Positions 21,701-33,795 of a stretch of DNA of 64,000 bases are shown here, in pieces. The position numbers and the translations under genes are program-made. Under the pieces are notes generated by a model. It saw only the letters and a list, made by a program, of their open reading frames with translations. It was not told where the DNA came from and made no database searches. Each line of letters starts with the position of its first letter. Position 1 is the first letter of the stretch. The stretch is from Brugia malayi (Eukaryota > Nematoda > Chromadorea > Rhabditida > Onchocercidae), in NCBI RefSeq assembly GCF_000002995.4, contig NW_025062479.1, positions 9,973,721-10,037,720 of the forward strand. Reading direction: 5' to 3'.

Positions 21701-23386
21701 TTTTAACAAAAATAACGAGCCTTTTTTTCCATTTCAATGAAATGGAAAAAATTTTGTATGCTTTAAAGCTAATCATGAAATTAGCATTGTGAAAGAAAAT
21801 TGAATAAAATGAGTTGATGAATTGAATAGAATTGAATATTTCATCTTATACCATTATCTAATTAATTATAAAATGAGATTAAGGCGTGATTTGATGAATT
21901 CATATGATTTGCTGTCATTGAATAAACTAAATTATATAAAAACTAAACAGAGAAAATATAAAAACAGATACAAAAAAAAAACGAAACAAAAAAAAAAAAA
22001 GAATGCTAGAATATTAAGCCAGCCCATACGTTTTTACATTTTAGCAATAAAAATGTGTTTTAAAACTAAACTATAAATTTCACTCAGAAATTTTCTCAAC
22101 AAAAATCATCAATAATAAACCATTTTTCACTGCAAAAACAAAAGTTGTTATCGATGTTTCGAAGTGATTCATCAATGAACCAACTAATTTTACAATGTTA
22201 AATTTTTGTCAAGTACAATTTTCTTTTTTTTTTTTTTTTTTTTGCTTTTTGAAGCAAAATTGCGCTTAGAAGTATTGCTTGTAAATACAAGAAGAACAAT
22301 AAATTAATTATACTTTGTTATTATTGTTTTTTTAAATCTCGATAAATTTACTTTTCTCATTTAGAGATCTTTAGGAATTAAACTTCCCTGCATTATATAA
22401 TAATAATTTCTTTATGATGACAACAAAACAAATCTCTTAATGAGCCGAAATACCCTATCCCAGATTTGAAATGTTGAATAAAATTTAATATGCTAATCTT
22501 TATTAAGCAGATAAGATGATAGATTTAAGTCACGCAATCAGTCTAACTAGAAAATAGATTTTAATCAATTAAAGACTGGAGCCTAAAAGCATGAAAAAGT
22601 TTTTTACTTTCTAATAAAAAAATCATTATTTTTTAGTTTTTTAGCAAATAATAAATAAAACATTACTACTATTATTACCACTATTATTATTATTATTATT
22701 AATTGTTGTTATTATTATTTTTTCTTTAATAAATAATTTCATATACAAACATTATTTTATTAATGTATTAACCAATCTAAACAGAATAAATACTAGATAC
22801 TTCTTATATTATAAAAATTAAAAAAACACGTTATGATAGAAATTGTGATTTCTGGATTGATTTAGTCTTCAAACTGATGATTTGATGATTCAGTAATCAA
22901 ACGTTTACATAGTGAAAAAAAAAGCTTAACAAAAATTCAAGATCAAATTAAACAAAACCGTTAATGGAGGTTAGAATGGTGAAAGGAATGATTTAAACAG
23001 GAATTAAATCTCAAAAGCTTTCTAATTTTTTTCTTTCCTACTTCTTTCAAGTACATTCTATGATTATATATCGTTGACATAAACAATCATTTGTCAACTC
23101 CAACTGTATGTATTTAACATTCATCACTTTTACATAGATATTTTAAAAAAAGAAGAAAACGAAGAAAAAAACAAAAGAAAAAAAATCATTTATTAAATTT
23201 CTTTTACATTTTATTTCATACTTTAAAATTGGGAATAAAATTATTAAAAAAATGATAAAATAAACAATAATAGTCGTAGTACGATAGCTTAAAAATATTG
23301 AAAAATACAATTTTTCTTTTTTCTTTTTTGTTTAATTATCAACTGTACCTGGCAGTACCTAATAATATCAGCAAATAAAATACCAT
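18800..23386 (-). CDS. Secreted phosphatidylethanolamine-binding protein (PEBP, OV-16-like)
   Basis: PEBP-family protein with a signal peptide, like the filarial OV-16 surface/secreted antigens. Seven exons (23349-23386, 21034-21154, 19904-20024, 19560-19615, 19276-19321, 19006-19170, 18800-18846) join in phase to 197 residues. The first exon codes a short hydrophobic leader, MVFYLLILLGTA, and is 2.2 kb from the second. Family marks are FAENEITPNIIPNSPAKLLN, then DPDNLSR (usually DPDAPSR), EWLHWLVVNIP, YGSPAPQPRTDLHRYIILLY and FVEKYKLGDPIAGNFF. The ligand-pocket residues expected from mammalian PEBP1 are present as D94, H110 and H146, but the proline of DPDAPSR is replaced by Leu98. The protein stops soon after GNFF, without the usual D-D-Y-V-P C-terminal helix. 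The start is the only ATG giving a signal peptide whose donor phase fits exon 2. No trans-splice acceptor is visible close to the start. Confidence 0.9.
20550..20569. repeat. (GA)n microsatellite
   Basis: About ten GA units inside the first PEBP intron region, next to other purine-rich sequence on the plus strand. Confidence 0.8.
21284..21303. repeat. (AC)10 microsatellite
   Basis: Uninterrupted AC dinucleotides in PEBP intron 1, followed after a short gap by shorter ACAC tracts. Confidence 0.85.
21386..21413. repeat. Compound (TA)n(CT)n microsatellite
   Basis: A TA run passes directly into a CT run inside PEBP intron 1. Confidence 0.8.
21723..21751. repeat. Perfect 13-bp inverted repeat with 3-bp loop
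   Basis: The arms TTTTTTCCATTTC and GAAATGGAAAAAA flank AAT. It lies in PEBP intron 1. It is short and A/T-rich, so it may be chance. Confidence 0.5.
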
Positions 23387-23500
23387 AGTCAAACAATTTC
23401 AAGATTTAGTTAAGATATAAAAGAGTTAAAAAAAAAAAAAAAAACAGAATGATGATTTTATGCATATATAAAAATTGATCAATTCAATTAATTCCAGAAA
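23387..23500. promoter_or_regulatory. 114-bp bidirectional promoter region
   Basis: The PEBP start codon (minus) and the Cys-rich gene start codon (plus) are 114 bp apart and face away from each other, so both promoters must share or overlap this interval unless further non-coding exons exist. It contains TATAAAAG at 23416-23423, TATAAAAA at 23467-23474 (27 bp before the plus-strand ATG), and an A run between them. An acceptor ATTCCAG ends at 23497, three bases before the plus-strand ATG, which could instead be a trans-splice site. In DNA this AT-rich, TATA matches carry little weight alone. Confidence 0.5.
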
Positions 23501-24624
23501 ATGTTTTTTTTTTTTACAGCAATATTTCTTATTGCATTACCATATACAGGTAAAAACTTTTTTTAAACAAAAAATAAAATGCACAACAACAAATTTTTAA
23601 ATTTTATCTTTTGTTACTTTTATCCCTTTTTTTCAGTGGAACTAATTTGTCATTTGTTTAAGCTAACATTTTTATGACGTAAACAAAAAATAATTTTCTT
23701 TATGTTTCCACTGAAATCAGTTAGAAAAAAGTTACAAATTTTGATTTTCCTCTCTCTTTTTGAATTATCCAAAATTTATTTAACAAATTTTTTGCAATAA
23801 CTTTTGAAATTTAAATGAAAATTTCAGTTACACAATGGCAATGTATCTTTTGCTATTATCCATATCAACCACAACCATATCCAGATTTCTATCCATTTTA
23901 TCCATCAATTATTACACCTGCTACACCAGTTCCATCCTATTCATGTAATTTAATTCAATTTATAGAAAATAAATTTGCCACAACCTTGTTAGATCATGAT
24001 AAATTTATTAGTTCCTATTTTTCTTTTTTTAAACAAGAAAAAACATAATTTAATATAACATTCCAGCTATTGGTCCATGTGTAAACGGTCAATGTCCAAC
24101 CGGACACGGATGTTATAATTCACAATGTATACCTGTGTCCAATAATTGTGAGTATTTCAGATATTATATTTATAACAAAAATTTTCCATTATGTTTTATT
24201 ATATTGATTAAAAATCAGAAGAAACTTGTGAAATTATCAAATACTGCAGATTAAGTAAACATTTTGAACGGATTAGTTATTTACAAATGGATTCAAATAA
24301 ATTAAATTTAAGTGAAAAATTTATAAGCGTATAGCCATTAAATAATATATCACTTTGATTTATATATCAATTATCAATTTGGTATATTATTATAAATAAT
24401 ATTACTATAAATTTGGCATATTATAATGTTGTAACAATCATATCAGGGATCAAATTTTAAGATAATACTTTCCTTTTTTTTTTCAATGTACAATTCTCAA
24501 GTTTTTGTATTTTTTCTTTTTATTGTAATAATAGCATTGTTATAAATTTCAAATTTCAAATGGACAATGCGTCAACAATCAATGCTTAATGGGATTTTGT
24601 TATAATGGTCAGTGTGTCGGATAG
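23501..24624 (+). CDS. Small secreted Cys-rich protein with Pro/Tyr-rich segment
   Basis: I do not recognise the gene. Exon 1 (23501-23549) codes a signal peptide, MFFFFTAIFLIALPYT. Exon 2 (23828-23944) codes WQCIFCYY followed by a Pro/Tyr-rich stretch. Exon 3 (24067-24147) carries a module with six-residue-scale Cys spacing, PCVNGQC...HGCYNSQC. Exon 4 (24535-24624) carries a second, similar module, NGQCVNNQC...GFCYNGQC. With the strong donor at 24148, exon 4 is read in the wrong frame and stops after three codons; with the weaker donor at 24135 the second module is in frame and the protein is about 107 residues. So either there is alternative splicing, a one-base frameshift, or a sequence error. 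The repeated C-N-G-Q-C pattern resembles small nematode secreted Cys-rich proteins. It is divergent from the PEBP gene, so the two may be expressed together. Confidence 0.7.
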
Positions 24625-26053
24625 AATAGTCCAAGAGAATTACACCACGAAAATATTACTAATACCTTTGATTTAAACCTTTATCAAATAAAAAATTTGT
24701 ATTTTTACTTTTTTTGTAAAAAGAATAAATAGATAAATCTAATTGTAAAATTTTATATTCAGAGGTATTGTTGTGAATGCATAATCTGGGGATATGAAAT
24801 ATTGATTAATCAAATGTATTGCAGTTAGGAAAAATTTCATGCTATACATATATGGAGTTTTAGTTTTGGAATGAGTTTTAGAAGTTATAAAACACCTTGT
24901 TTCATCAATTAACAACTCTCATAGATCTGGGGAATGCGATTTCATTTATTGCCAATGTAATTAATATTTTATTAGTTTGGGCTATGAAAATTCTCATTTC
25001 GTTACCTTCATAATTAGATAAAAAATCAATTTGAATTGTAATGTGTATATTGACAATAAACAAATACGAAATTCTATTTTGCCCAAAAATTTGAAAATTT
25101 TATATTTAATTAGAAAAGTGACTGAGCGATCAATGCGGAATTTTTGTTTAACATCCGAGCATATTATATACCCTTCAATTTTGCTATGAATAAAAAGCTT
25201 ATTAGCAGATATTTAAAAAAAGGGGGAAAAATCATTCTTGCAGGAATGAAGTGTAAGAATAAATTTGTACTCTTAAATTTTAATTCATACAAACTTTTCA
25301 GTGCACTGGTTCAAAACTTTCAACCTTATTTATCAAAAATTTTTCATTCAACAATTATTTCTCCTGAATTACACTTTAATATTTAATAAAGAAAAAAAAA
25401 AGAATTTTATGATGAATGAATTTTGAATTTCTACTTTTCTTCAATTTAAATGGATAAAAAAAAAGCAAAGGAATGGATGTATATAGATACAATGATAAAT
25501 GTTCCTGGATTAATAGTAAAGTAATTTAGTGTAACTGTAAGCCAAAAAATTTCCCAAAGTACTGAACTTCATTTTAATACTTTCAAATCTTTCAACAAAT
25601 ATTGATATTAATGCCAATACTGATAGGAAGATACTTATAAAAGGGAGAGATAAATACATTTTCATGATGATAATGAGACTTACACTAATTAAGAATTCAA
25701 GGTATAAGGTTATAAGGTTGGAAAAAAAAAGTCATATGTAAATACTGCTGCCTGAGAAGTGGAGAAAATAAAAAGAAAGTTTTGAAAAAGCTAACGAAAA
25801 TTAGGAATAATGCCAAAAAATTTCTTTATTCGCAACAAGTGAAATGTTTTTCTTTCTTCTTTTTTTGACAAAAAAATTGCACAGATTATATTAAATAATG
25901 GATTGTTTTAATTCCGTTAGAGCTATCAGTCAAACCTTTTTCTGCAAGCTACATAATGTAGTAAATGAGCTAGCTGACAAAAGGAAATAAAACTGAATAA
26001 CAAAATGATTGGTTTATAAAATGAATTCATATTTTTCTTTTTTTTTTAATTCC
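24625..26053. other. Stretch without a supported gene
   Basis: An 80-codon plus-strand frame at 25144-25386 shows no recognisable motif or splice context. The rest is AT-rich and should include the 3' end of the elongase that stops at 26054. Confidence 0.5.
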
Positions 26054-27334
26054 TCACTGTTGAGCTTTAGCATTCTTTTTATGCTCGATATATTTCTTTC
26101 CACCATTTGCATAATACGAAATATAATAGAAGCGTATCCAAAGCACCAAATAAGTCACTTCCATCAAAGTGCCAAGCGCAAAACCTCGCAACGTGACAGC
26201 ATAATTATTTGTTGTGGTGAGAGAAAGAATAGCCAAATGTATCATCACTACATGTGTTATAGCAAACTGTAATATTTAATATATAATGTTGTTGTTAGAA
26301 TTGTTATTACTGATACAATAAAAAAAAAATCCTCAAACATAAAGACCAAAAGATAAATAAGCAAATACGATGAAATTAACACACCTGAATGATTTGACCA
26401 AAGGTTATGAACTGGGCAATCTGTGGTGGAACACGTATACGAAGTGATCGTAGCATGTAATAACTGCAAAAATGAAAAAAAAAAAAAAAAAATGAATTAA
26501 CAGAACATAGAAAATTTAATTTAAAACATCTATTATCAAATTCAATATTTAAAATTACAACTGCTGTTCCTTCAATGTTAAAATGTAATTTATTTCAGTG
26601 TAATGACTTTCAAACACTACCTGTACATAAAGGAATGTACGATGAAATTCAGCCAAACAACCCAAATCATGTAAGCATTTTTATTGGCATATGTAACGAT
26701 TGCGAAATATCCTGTAAGCGCATGATGATACCAATGCATTAGCATTAATGGACGTTTCCTCAAAACGATAAAAATCGTGTCCAAAAGTTCCGGAACCTTT
26801 GAGATAATCCACAAGAAAGTCCAATAACCAGCAACGTCATCAGTGAAGCATGGCCCTATTTCAGTGAAAGTGCCTAAATAATAAAATGAATTTGGAAAAA
26901 GCATTAAAAGAGAAAAGAAAAAGAAAAAAACTGAAATTTAGTTCATCATTTATAGCTTCATCTTTTGAAATAATATAAAAAAACAAGCAAAACAATCTTT
27001 TTTTTCTTTTTGAAAAACCAAAATTGTTAATATATATTATAGGTAAAAGCAAAAATATGAAGAAATATTAACTGATATATCCTTTGGTAGCCATTTGTTT
27101 GAGGAAAACAGGTGTTATTTTAGCAACACCAAGAATGCTAAAAATAGCCAGCAAAGCATTCCAGATAACAAGCGGTTGCTGTAAATCGTATGGTTTTCGA
27201 TCACGCATCGCATATTTGACGATAAAAATGCTAACAACATACGTCAATGATATATTCAATATAGTCCATTCCATTTCTGATGCCCATTTTCGTGCTGGTT
27301 CAAATTCAAATTTGGAGCTAAATATGAATTCCAT
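26054..27334 (-). CDS. Fatty-acid elongase (ELO/ELOVL family), copy A
   Basis: Membrane 3-ketoacyl-CoA synthase of the endoplasmic reticulum, which condenses malonyl-CoA onto a fatty acyl-CoA. Exons 27073-27334, 26621-26873, 26385-26463 and 26054-26266 join in phase to 268 residues, the normal ELO length. The catalytic histidine box is MHWYHH (HWYHH at 134-138), preceded by KVPELLDTIFIVLRKRP and followed by the family segment WLNFIVHSFMYRSYY. Several hydrophobic segments are visible. The C-terminus is Lys-rich (GGKKYIEHKK), as in ER-retained elongases. A GTAG acceptor preceded by 32 T on the minus strand lies 22 bases before the ATG, so the message is probably trans-spliced. LMHWYHHALTGYFA resembles, from memory, the nematode ELO-4/5/6/7 group more than ELO-1/2; I could not align it. 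Confidence 0.94.
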
Positions 27335-27359
27335 TTTACCCTTGGTCGCTTAATTCCTA

Positions 27360-27392
<33 letters not shown>
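27335..27392 (-). promoter_or_regulatory. Probable trans-splice acceptor with 32-T tract
   Basis: On the minus strand an unbroken run of 32 T (27361-27392) leads straight into GTAG, with the exon starting at 27356 and the elongase ATG at 27334. Such a long pyrimidine tract is a strong acceptor context. Confidence 0.6.
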
Positions 27393-27394
<2 letters not shown>

Positions 27395-30300
27395 ATAATA
27401 ATTGAAGTTAAAAGAAAAAAAAAATGAAAAAAGAAGACAAATTATGGATAATTTTCAAAAAGCATCAAAAATAATGAAAAAATTTTTTTTTCTCTCAAAT
27501 GAATCATCCAAATTGAAATTTTTTAAATAAATTTAATGATAATCTCAACTAAACCAATATCATCATTAGATCAACGATCATTATATTCCTTCATTTATTT
27601 TAACTTCCACTCTTTTTCTTCGCAAAAAAAAAAAAATCTCGTTATTCGTGATGCTTCAACAATACATCGACGGTAATGGAACAAAACCGAATAGCACGAG
27701 AAAAAGAAAAATTATAGAAAGAAAAAAAAAAGGATGTCTATACTTCATAAATTGGATGAAATAAATTAATGAAATTATGTTTAAAGTGGAAACTAATTCT
27801 AACTGCGAACATTTTTTTCCTGTTTTATGCTTTCTCATTTTTTCTCCCTTTTTTAAAATATCTATCTATGTAGGTATAAAATATATAGATGTATCGGTAA
27901 AACAAAGAAATGAAAAAAAAAAAAATGATAAATGAAATTGATATATTTTTTAAACTGATATATTACATAGACAGCATATACATAAGCATAGTGACGCATA
28001 CCGCTATCATCACATCACCGCCAATACCAATATCATTGCTATCTGTCACAATCACTTTCGTTAATACATACTGTGTTAACATTAATGAAAAAAAAAAAAA
28101 AGAGCAGAAGGAAAAGGAAGAGACTTTTAAAAGTCGTTTTATAGGTAAAACTGGAAAACTTGATATCGCACCAACATTTTCCTTATCAGCAAAGAAAAAA
28201 AAAAGAGCATAATTAAACATAAGACTGAGCAATCTCCGCCTCTTCGTTCTTTCTTTGCCATTTATTGCTCTTCTCGTTATCAGTTCATATGTGAGTATTG
28301 AAAAGATCAACGAGCAAAATGAAATAACGGAAGGTAAAATGGAAAATGCAAAAAAAAAAAAAAAGAAAAAAATTTTTATGAGTAAAATAAAAAGAAAGTT
28401 TAATGAAATAGGTGGTGTGATTTCGATATCATCAATAAAACAAATATTTCAGATGAGACAAATGTGACAATGTCACAATGCCACTGCAAATATACACTAC
28501 AGCATATGTACTTCTTCATTTTCAAAGCAAATTATTTTCCTAATAAGTTCATATGAGAGAGGGAAAAGGGAAAGAGAAAGAGGGATATCATTTATCCATA
28601 TTAATTCTCTTTTATAGCTTTCTTTTCATATAATGAAATCATTCTGCATATCAAACAACTTATCAGTAGCTCTCTTTTATACTTCATTATACTGGGAGTA
28701 ATTACTAATTTACGGCTGAAAATCGGAAAGAAGTATAAAAAGAAAAGAATAGGGATGAAAAGGTGCCAAGATATTTTTAAAAATTTTTCAAACTAACTTC
28801 AATTCTACTTAATCAAGCAACCATAAGGACTACATTACCAGAAGTAATCGTTTATAGCACTTCATTAATAAGTGCTAAATTTTATGTAATTTCTGTGCAA
28901 TAAATTTTATGTAATTAATAAATAGTAGTAAATTTCATGCAATAAATTTTATTTTTTTTTTTATGAATTGTTTTTGAAATTTATAATTAGTTTTATACCA
29001 TATTTGTGAATTTATTTTATTCTTTATATTTTCTTTTTTTTTTTTTTTTATAAATGAAAACTTATGTATCTAATTAGTAAGAAATTTCATGTAATAAGTT
29101 TTATTTTTTTATAAAACAAATTTTATTTAATAAATTTAGTGTGAATTATGTGAGCAGTAAGTGCCAAATTCTATGTAACTACTTTTACCAGCATAAAAAA
29201 ATATGTGACAAATTCACATGGTTTCTCTCTCTTCACCTTAAGCCATATTTGTAGTAATACTTTAAAAATTTTTAATATACAAATTCTTTCGAAATGTCAG
29301 AAATGAACTGTAATAAATTAAAACTCAACTGAAAATTAAAACAGAAAAGAAAAATTAAGAGGGAGGAGAAAGGGAAAGATAACAAGAATTGCAACTTCTA
29401 ACTTAATGTACAAAATTTTTACTTTTAACTTTAAATAATTTATTAGCATAACTGAAATGCTTTCATCCTAAATTATCATCTACAAAATTATTTCCCTCAC
29501 CTATCTTATTTTTATAGCTACAATAAACCGATCAAATCATTAGTGGAAGTGTAGCTTTCTCATACAGTTTATTTAAATGTCAAGAAAAGCCGGAACACGT
29601 TTTAACGCTTATCACGCGTCACTCGAACGGAATTTCAACGCAAGCAAGCGCTGTATGCAGAGATTTAAACTGTAATTTATTAAACAAATGATTCGTATTC
29701 AATACACAATGAATAAATATATTATACCTACCCCATTTCTCTCCTCCTATTTCGTCTCTCCCCGCCTTTTCAGCGCCAAACAATTTTGGATAGATCAAAA
29801 ATCGATAAGTATGACAAGCGCAGCTGTCCTTTTTTTCTCCCCTTTTCCTTCTCTTTCTCTCTCCCCCTTCGCTCCCTCTCTGCGTCTTTTTCTTCCTCTC
29901 TTTTTTTCCTTTAATTAAAATTACGAAATTTTTAAAGGTCGACAATGTCTAAAGTACCCCATTAATATAACTCGTTTTCAACTCTATTATATGTAAAAAA
30001 AGAACTAAATGTTAGCAAATTTTCTGCACAGAGAGATGTCAAAAAGTAGCAGCAATGATAAGATCTTACATTTATCATTTTTGTTATGAAATTAGAATAT
30101 GTATACTGAAAAAGAGAATATATTGATTAATTGAAACAGTTTCTAATTATATTGTAAACAGAAACTAGGTTATAATGCTGAAATGATGGGCGGATGTTAA
30201 GTAGTTTCTATTTTAATATCAGATATTCATATGTAATTAGAACGAAGGGAGGGGAGACAAAATACAAACTAAGTAGATGTGCGTAGCTACTTATTCATTT

Positions 30301-31865
30301 CATAGAAAATAACATTTTGCAATTTTAACAGAAATGAAAAATGACTTTGTTGAATCTATATATAAGCAGGAAATTTATATTTGAAAATTCAATCTCATAA
30401 ATATTAAGTATAACAAAAATAGCAATAATATCACCTGAAAATGTTTTCACAAAGGAATGGTCGGTAGATGGATGATTTGTATAATATGCCCAAACCGGTC
30501 CCGAGGTGGAAATATAAATTTCATTTATCTTCCACAAACTATCAATGTAAATGAAAAAATGACCCTCAGCCCTCGCAACTTTTCGGAAAATGACCTTTGA
30601 ACTTAACATTCCACCCCTCTTTCTTCCTGCATCATTAACTAACCGACGAATATTCGAGAACAAGATTTCTTCCCTACCTATTGTCTTTGTCATCCCTTTC
30701 TTCTTCATTTAAGAATAAATTGCATTACTCAGGATGAAATTGATTATTTATTAGTCTGTTGTATAACATGAAAAAAAGTTTACAAAATCGGCCAACTTTT
30801 TGAAAATCATAATTCTACAGAACTTTATTCGAGCGAAATTTTATATGTCTGACTTTGAAATACAACAAAGCCAACATAACAAAAAAAAAAAACATCGTTC
30901 ATATAGACTTCTTTTAAAGGATCAGTAATTCGTGGATATCAATCAAAAGTTACTATTTCACTTTGATATGCGATTCAGGAAAAAAAGCCAAGAAAAATCC
31001 CGGTTATAATAAGGAATGATATCAATGCAATAAACGGGTTTAGTAACAAAACTGTTTCAATGTATGGTCGGCATAACAAAGTGCTAATTAGCAGTGACAA
31101 AAGAAAATGGATGAAATTAGCGGATGAAATTAAAAATTGGATGAAATTAAAAATTCAATACGCTGAAATGAAACTAATTCAAAAAAACTGATCCAGTGAG
31201 AGACCGTAACGATATGTATATGCATATTCTCATTTCCTTCCCTCACAAGGTAACGCTCCAAAAAATTTGTCCCAAATTTAAATTCTCAAGAAAAAGAAGT
31301 AAGATGCCTTCCCTTAAATTTCCTATAATTTTGTAGCAACACAAAACGGTTCAGCGTATCATAACAAAGCGCCTACACAAATAACACACTGAAACACGAC
31401 AGATGTTCCACAGCAGATGAAGACTCGACAGACCAGAAAACTTAAAAGAGGGAAGAATATCTGACCCTTGTTAGTGTTACTAAAAAAAGTCCTCAGAAAA
31501 TAATCCAAAAAATTTGCTTGCACATTATCTCTACCTAACAACATTATTTCAGGGATAACGGTGTAGTACCCTACTATTTTGCTTTATTACCAGAAAGAAT
31601 AAGTCCATTTCTTCACGCATATTTTCATCAATCTATAACAATTACTTCCTTCACAACCTTTTTTACTATCTAATGATGTTTAGTAATCTCAGTTATTACA
31701 ATTAAATCGGTCAATCATAAACAACAGAGCAACTATCCAAAAAAAAAAAAAAAAAAAAACCGGAGTTTTAACTGCGAAAGTAGTGAATCCATTTCGTTTT
31801 AAAGACTCATAACGACTGTCACAGTAAATAGCTTGAAATGAAAAAAAAAAAGTGTCAATTCAATT
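27393..31865. other. Stretch without a supported gene between the two elongases
   Basis: About 4.5 kb, AT-rich with purine- and pyrimidine-rich runs (for example 29820-29910). The longest open frame is 127 codons on the minus strand at 30325-30708. It has no recognisable domain and I do not call it a gene. The stretch should contain the 3' end of elongase B and the promoter of elongase A. Confidence 0.5.
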
Positions 31866-33267
31866 CTAGTCTTTTTTCATCGCCATTTTTTCTTCCTTGA
31901 ATTTCTTCCCTCCACCCTTCACATACGACTGATAGTAGAAATTAGCAAAAAGTATAACATAAGAAATTTCCATGCCCAAGCAGAGCAAATATATGCTTAG
32001 CGTTCCATCGACAGCTTCACCAATAGCCATCAAATAACCAACATGCATGAGGATAAGCAACGTTATAATAAACTGTAGCATTTGCATGGATGTAATATAA
32101 CGTGCAATAGCTGCCGGTACGCGGATGTGAATTGATCGCAGGAAGTAATAACTACAAAGAGAAGGAAAGAATAAGTAATTAATAACAGAATGTATAGCAA
32201 ATAAGAAAGATTTATTTGAAAATAAAGCACAAGAAATATCTATTATTATCATTATCATACTCATGACAATACTTTGTTTCCAAGATTCCTACTGAATGTT
32301 GAACTATTAAAAAAAGATAAACTTTAAGAGAAAAATGCTCACCTATACACTCTAATTATATGGATCTTGGCTTCTTTGTGAAATTAAGGGAACTAATACA
32401 ATAACAGGAAATTGGATGGAAATATTAGAATAATGCATTAAAATAACTCACATAAAAACAGCTCACCTGTACATAAAACTATGAACCGTGAAATTCAACC
32501 ATATAATCCAGCTGTTGTAAGGCGTATGCTGGTTATAAGACATGATACCGTAGTTGAGAGTCAACACATGATGATACCAGTGCAGGAAGATCAAAGGTTT
32601 CTTGCGTAATACAATCAATATTGTATCACCAAGCTCTGCAAATTTCGATAAGCAAAATAGCCATGACCAATAACCACTGGTTCCTTCGAAGAAATCGCCT
32701 ATTTTCGTGTATGATGCTGTAATAAAAATCAATTAAGGTAAAATTTTAAGTAAAAGCAATGAATCACTGATTTTACTGATCATGCAATAAGCGAAGAGCC
32801 AATTTACACTTTGTAATGTTGAAAACAGTGCTTTACTGTGAGGAGCGAAAGTATGCATACCCACAAAACCGCGATTGTAGATTTCTGAAAAAAGAGCAAC
32901 TGATGTGAAAAATGATCCCAACACACTGAATACTGCCAACCATGTATTCCAAAAGTTCAACGCTGCTGTAAGCTAAAATATCAGAAGCTACATTTAAAGT
33001 TCTTGCAAAAATTTCTCCTTTCAGCTGTTGTCAATTTGTGTTTTTCGTTTACTAATTCAACTATCATCGATCAAACATACCTAAAACCATTATAAACGGA
33101 CAAACCTGAAATGGCTTAAATCGAGTCATTACAAGTTTAATAGAGAAAATGGCAATCACGTAGAGTACAGAAACGTATATCCCAACATTACGCAACGTCC
33201 CAGTGTAACGGACTGCTTCTTCATATTGAAATGGTGCTGTGAAAGCGATACGTTTCAGCTCATCCAT
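31866..33267 (-). CDS. Fatty-acid elongase (ELO/ELOVL family), copy B
   Basis: Second ELO-family elongase with the same reaction as its neighbour at 26 kb. Exons 33106-33267, 32861-32972, 32467-32716 and 31866-32151 join in phase to 269 residues. The histidine box is FLHWYHHVLTLNYGIM (HWYHH at 137-141), preceded by KFAELGDTILIVLRKKP and followed by WLNFTVHSFMYRSYYFLRS. The tail is GGGKKFKEEKMAMKKD, a Lys-rich ER-type end. A TTTAG acceptor lies only two bases before the ATG, so the message is probably trans-spliced. Two of its intron positions and phases match copy A exactly, so the genes are tandem paralogues; intron 1 is unique to B and the last intron is unique to A. From memory the HWYHH(I/V)LTLNYGIMSY block resembles nematode ELO-1/ELO-2 (polyunsaturated and palmitate elongation). 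Confidence 0.94.
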
Positions 33268-33749
33268 ATCTAAATATAGTGATCAATCAGTATCCGAATC
33301 AATCAAACATTCAGTAAAACGCAACACTTGCTAAAACACACATATCATAAAATAATACGAACTAATTATATCATAGTGGCAGATGTGGTACAGTGTGTCA
33401 TGAAATCCTGAAAATTTTTGAGAACTACATATATCCATTAATATTTGAGATGTATGATAATTAAAATCAATAAAAATGGGACTAAAAAAATGGTTACTTC
33501 AAGTCATAAAGAATACGTTTTCAAAATAAAATTTTTCAAGTAGAAGGAAAGATAAAATAATTAAGATGAAAAACTCTAACAAAGGAGACTAATTCCGTTC
33601 AAACTTTTTCATTAACAACACATTAATCTGTCAAAACTTTTTGCTTTCACAGTTCTTTCTTACATCAAAACTTGCTAAATTTTCAAACTAATCATTTCTT
33701 TCATTGAAAAGGTAATTACTTGTTGTAATTATTGTTTAATCTCTACGAT

Positions 33750-33795
33750 AAAAAACGACCGATACAGTACTGGCATACCGTATCGGTCGTTTTTT
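33750..33795. repeat. Hairpin with perfect 16-bp arms, followed by T run
   Basis: AAAAAACGACCGATAC at 33750-33765 is exactly complementary to 33780-33795. After one mismatch a further three pairs close a six-base loop, so the stem is about 20 bp. The core is more GC-rich than its surroundings. The plus-strand stem ends in an eight-T run. Confidence 0.8.
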
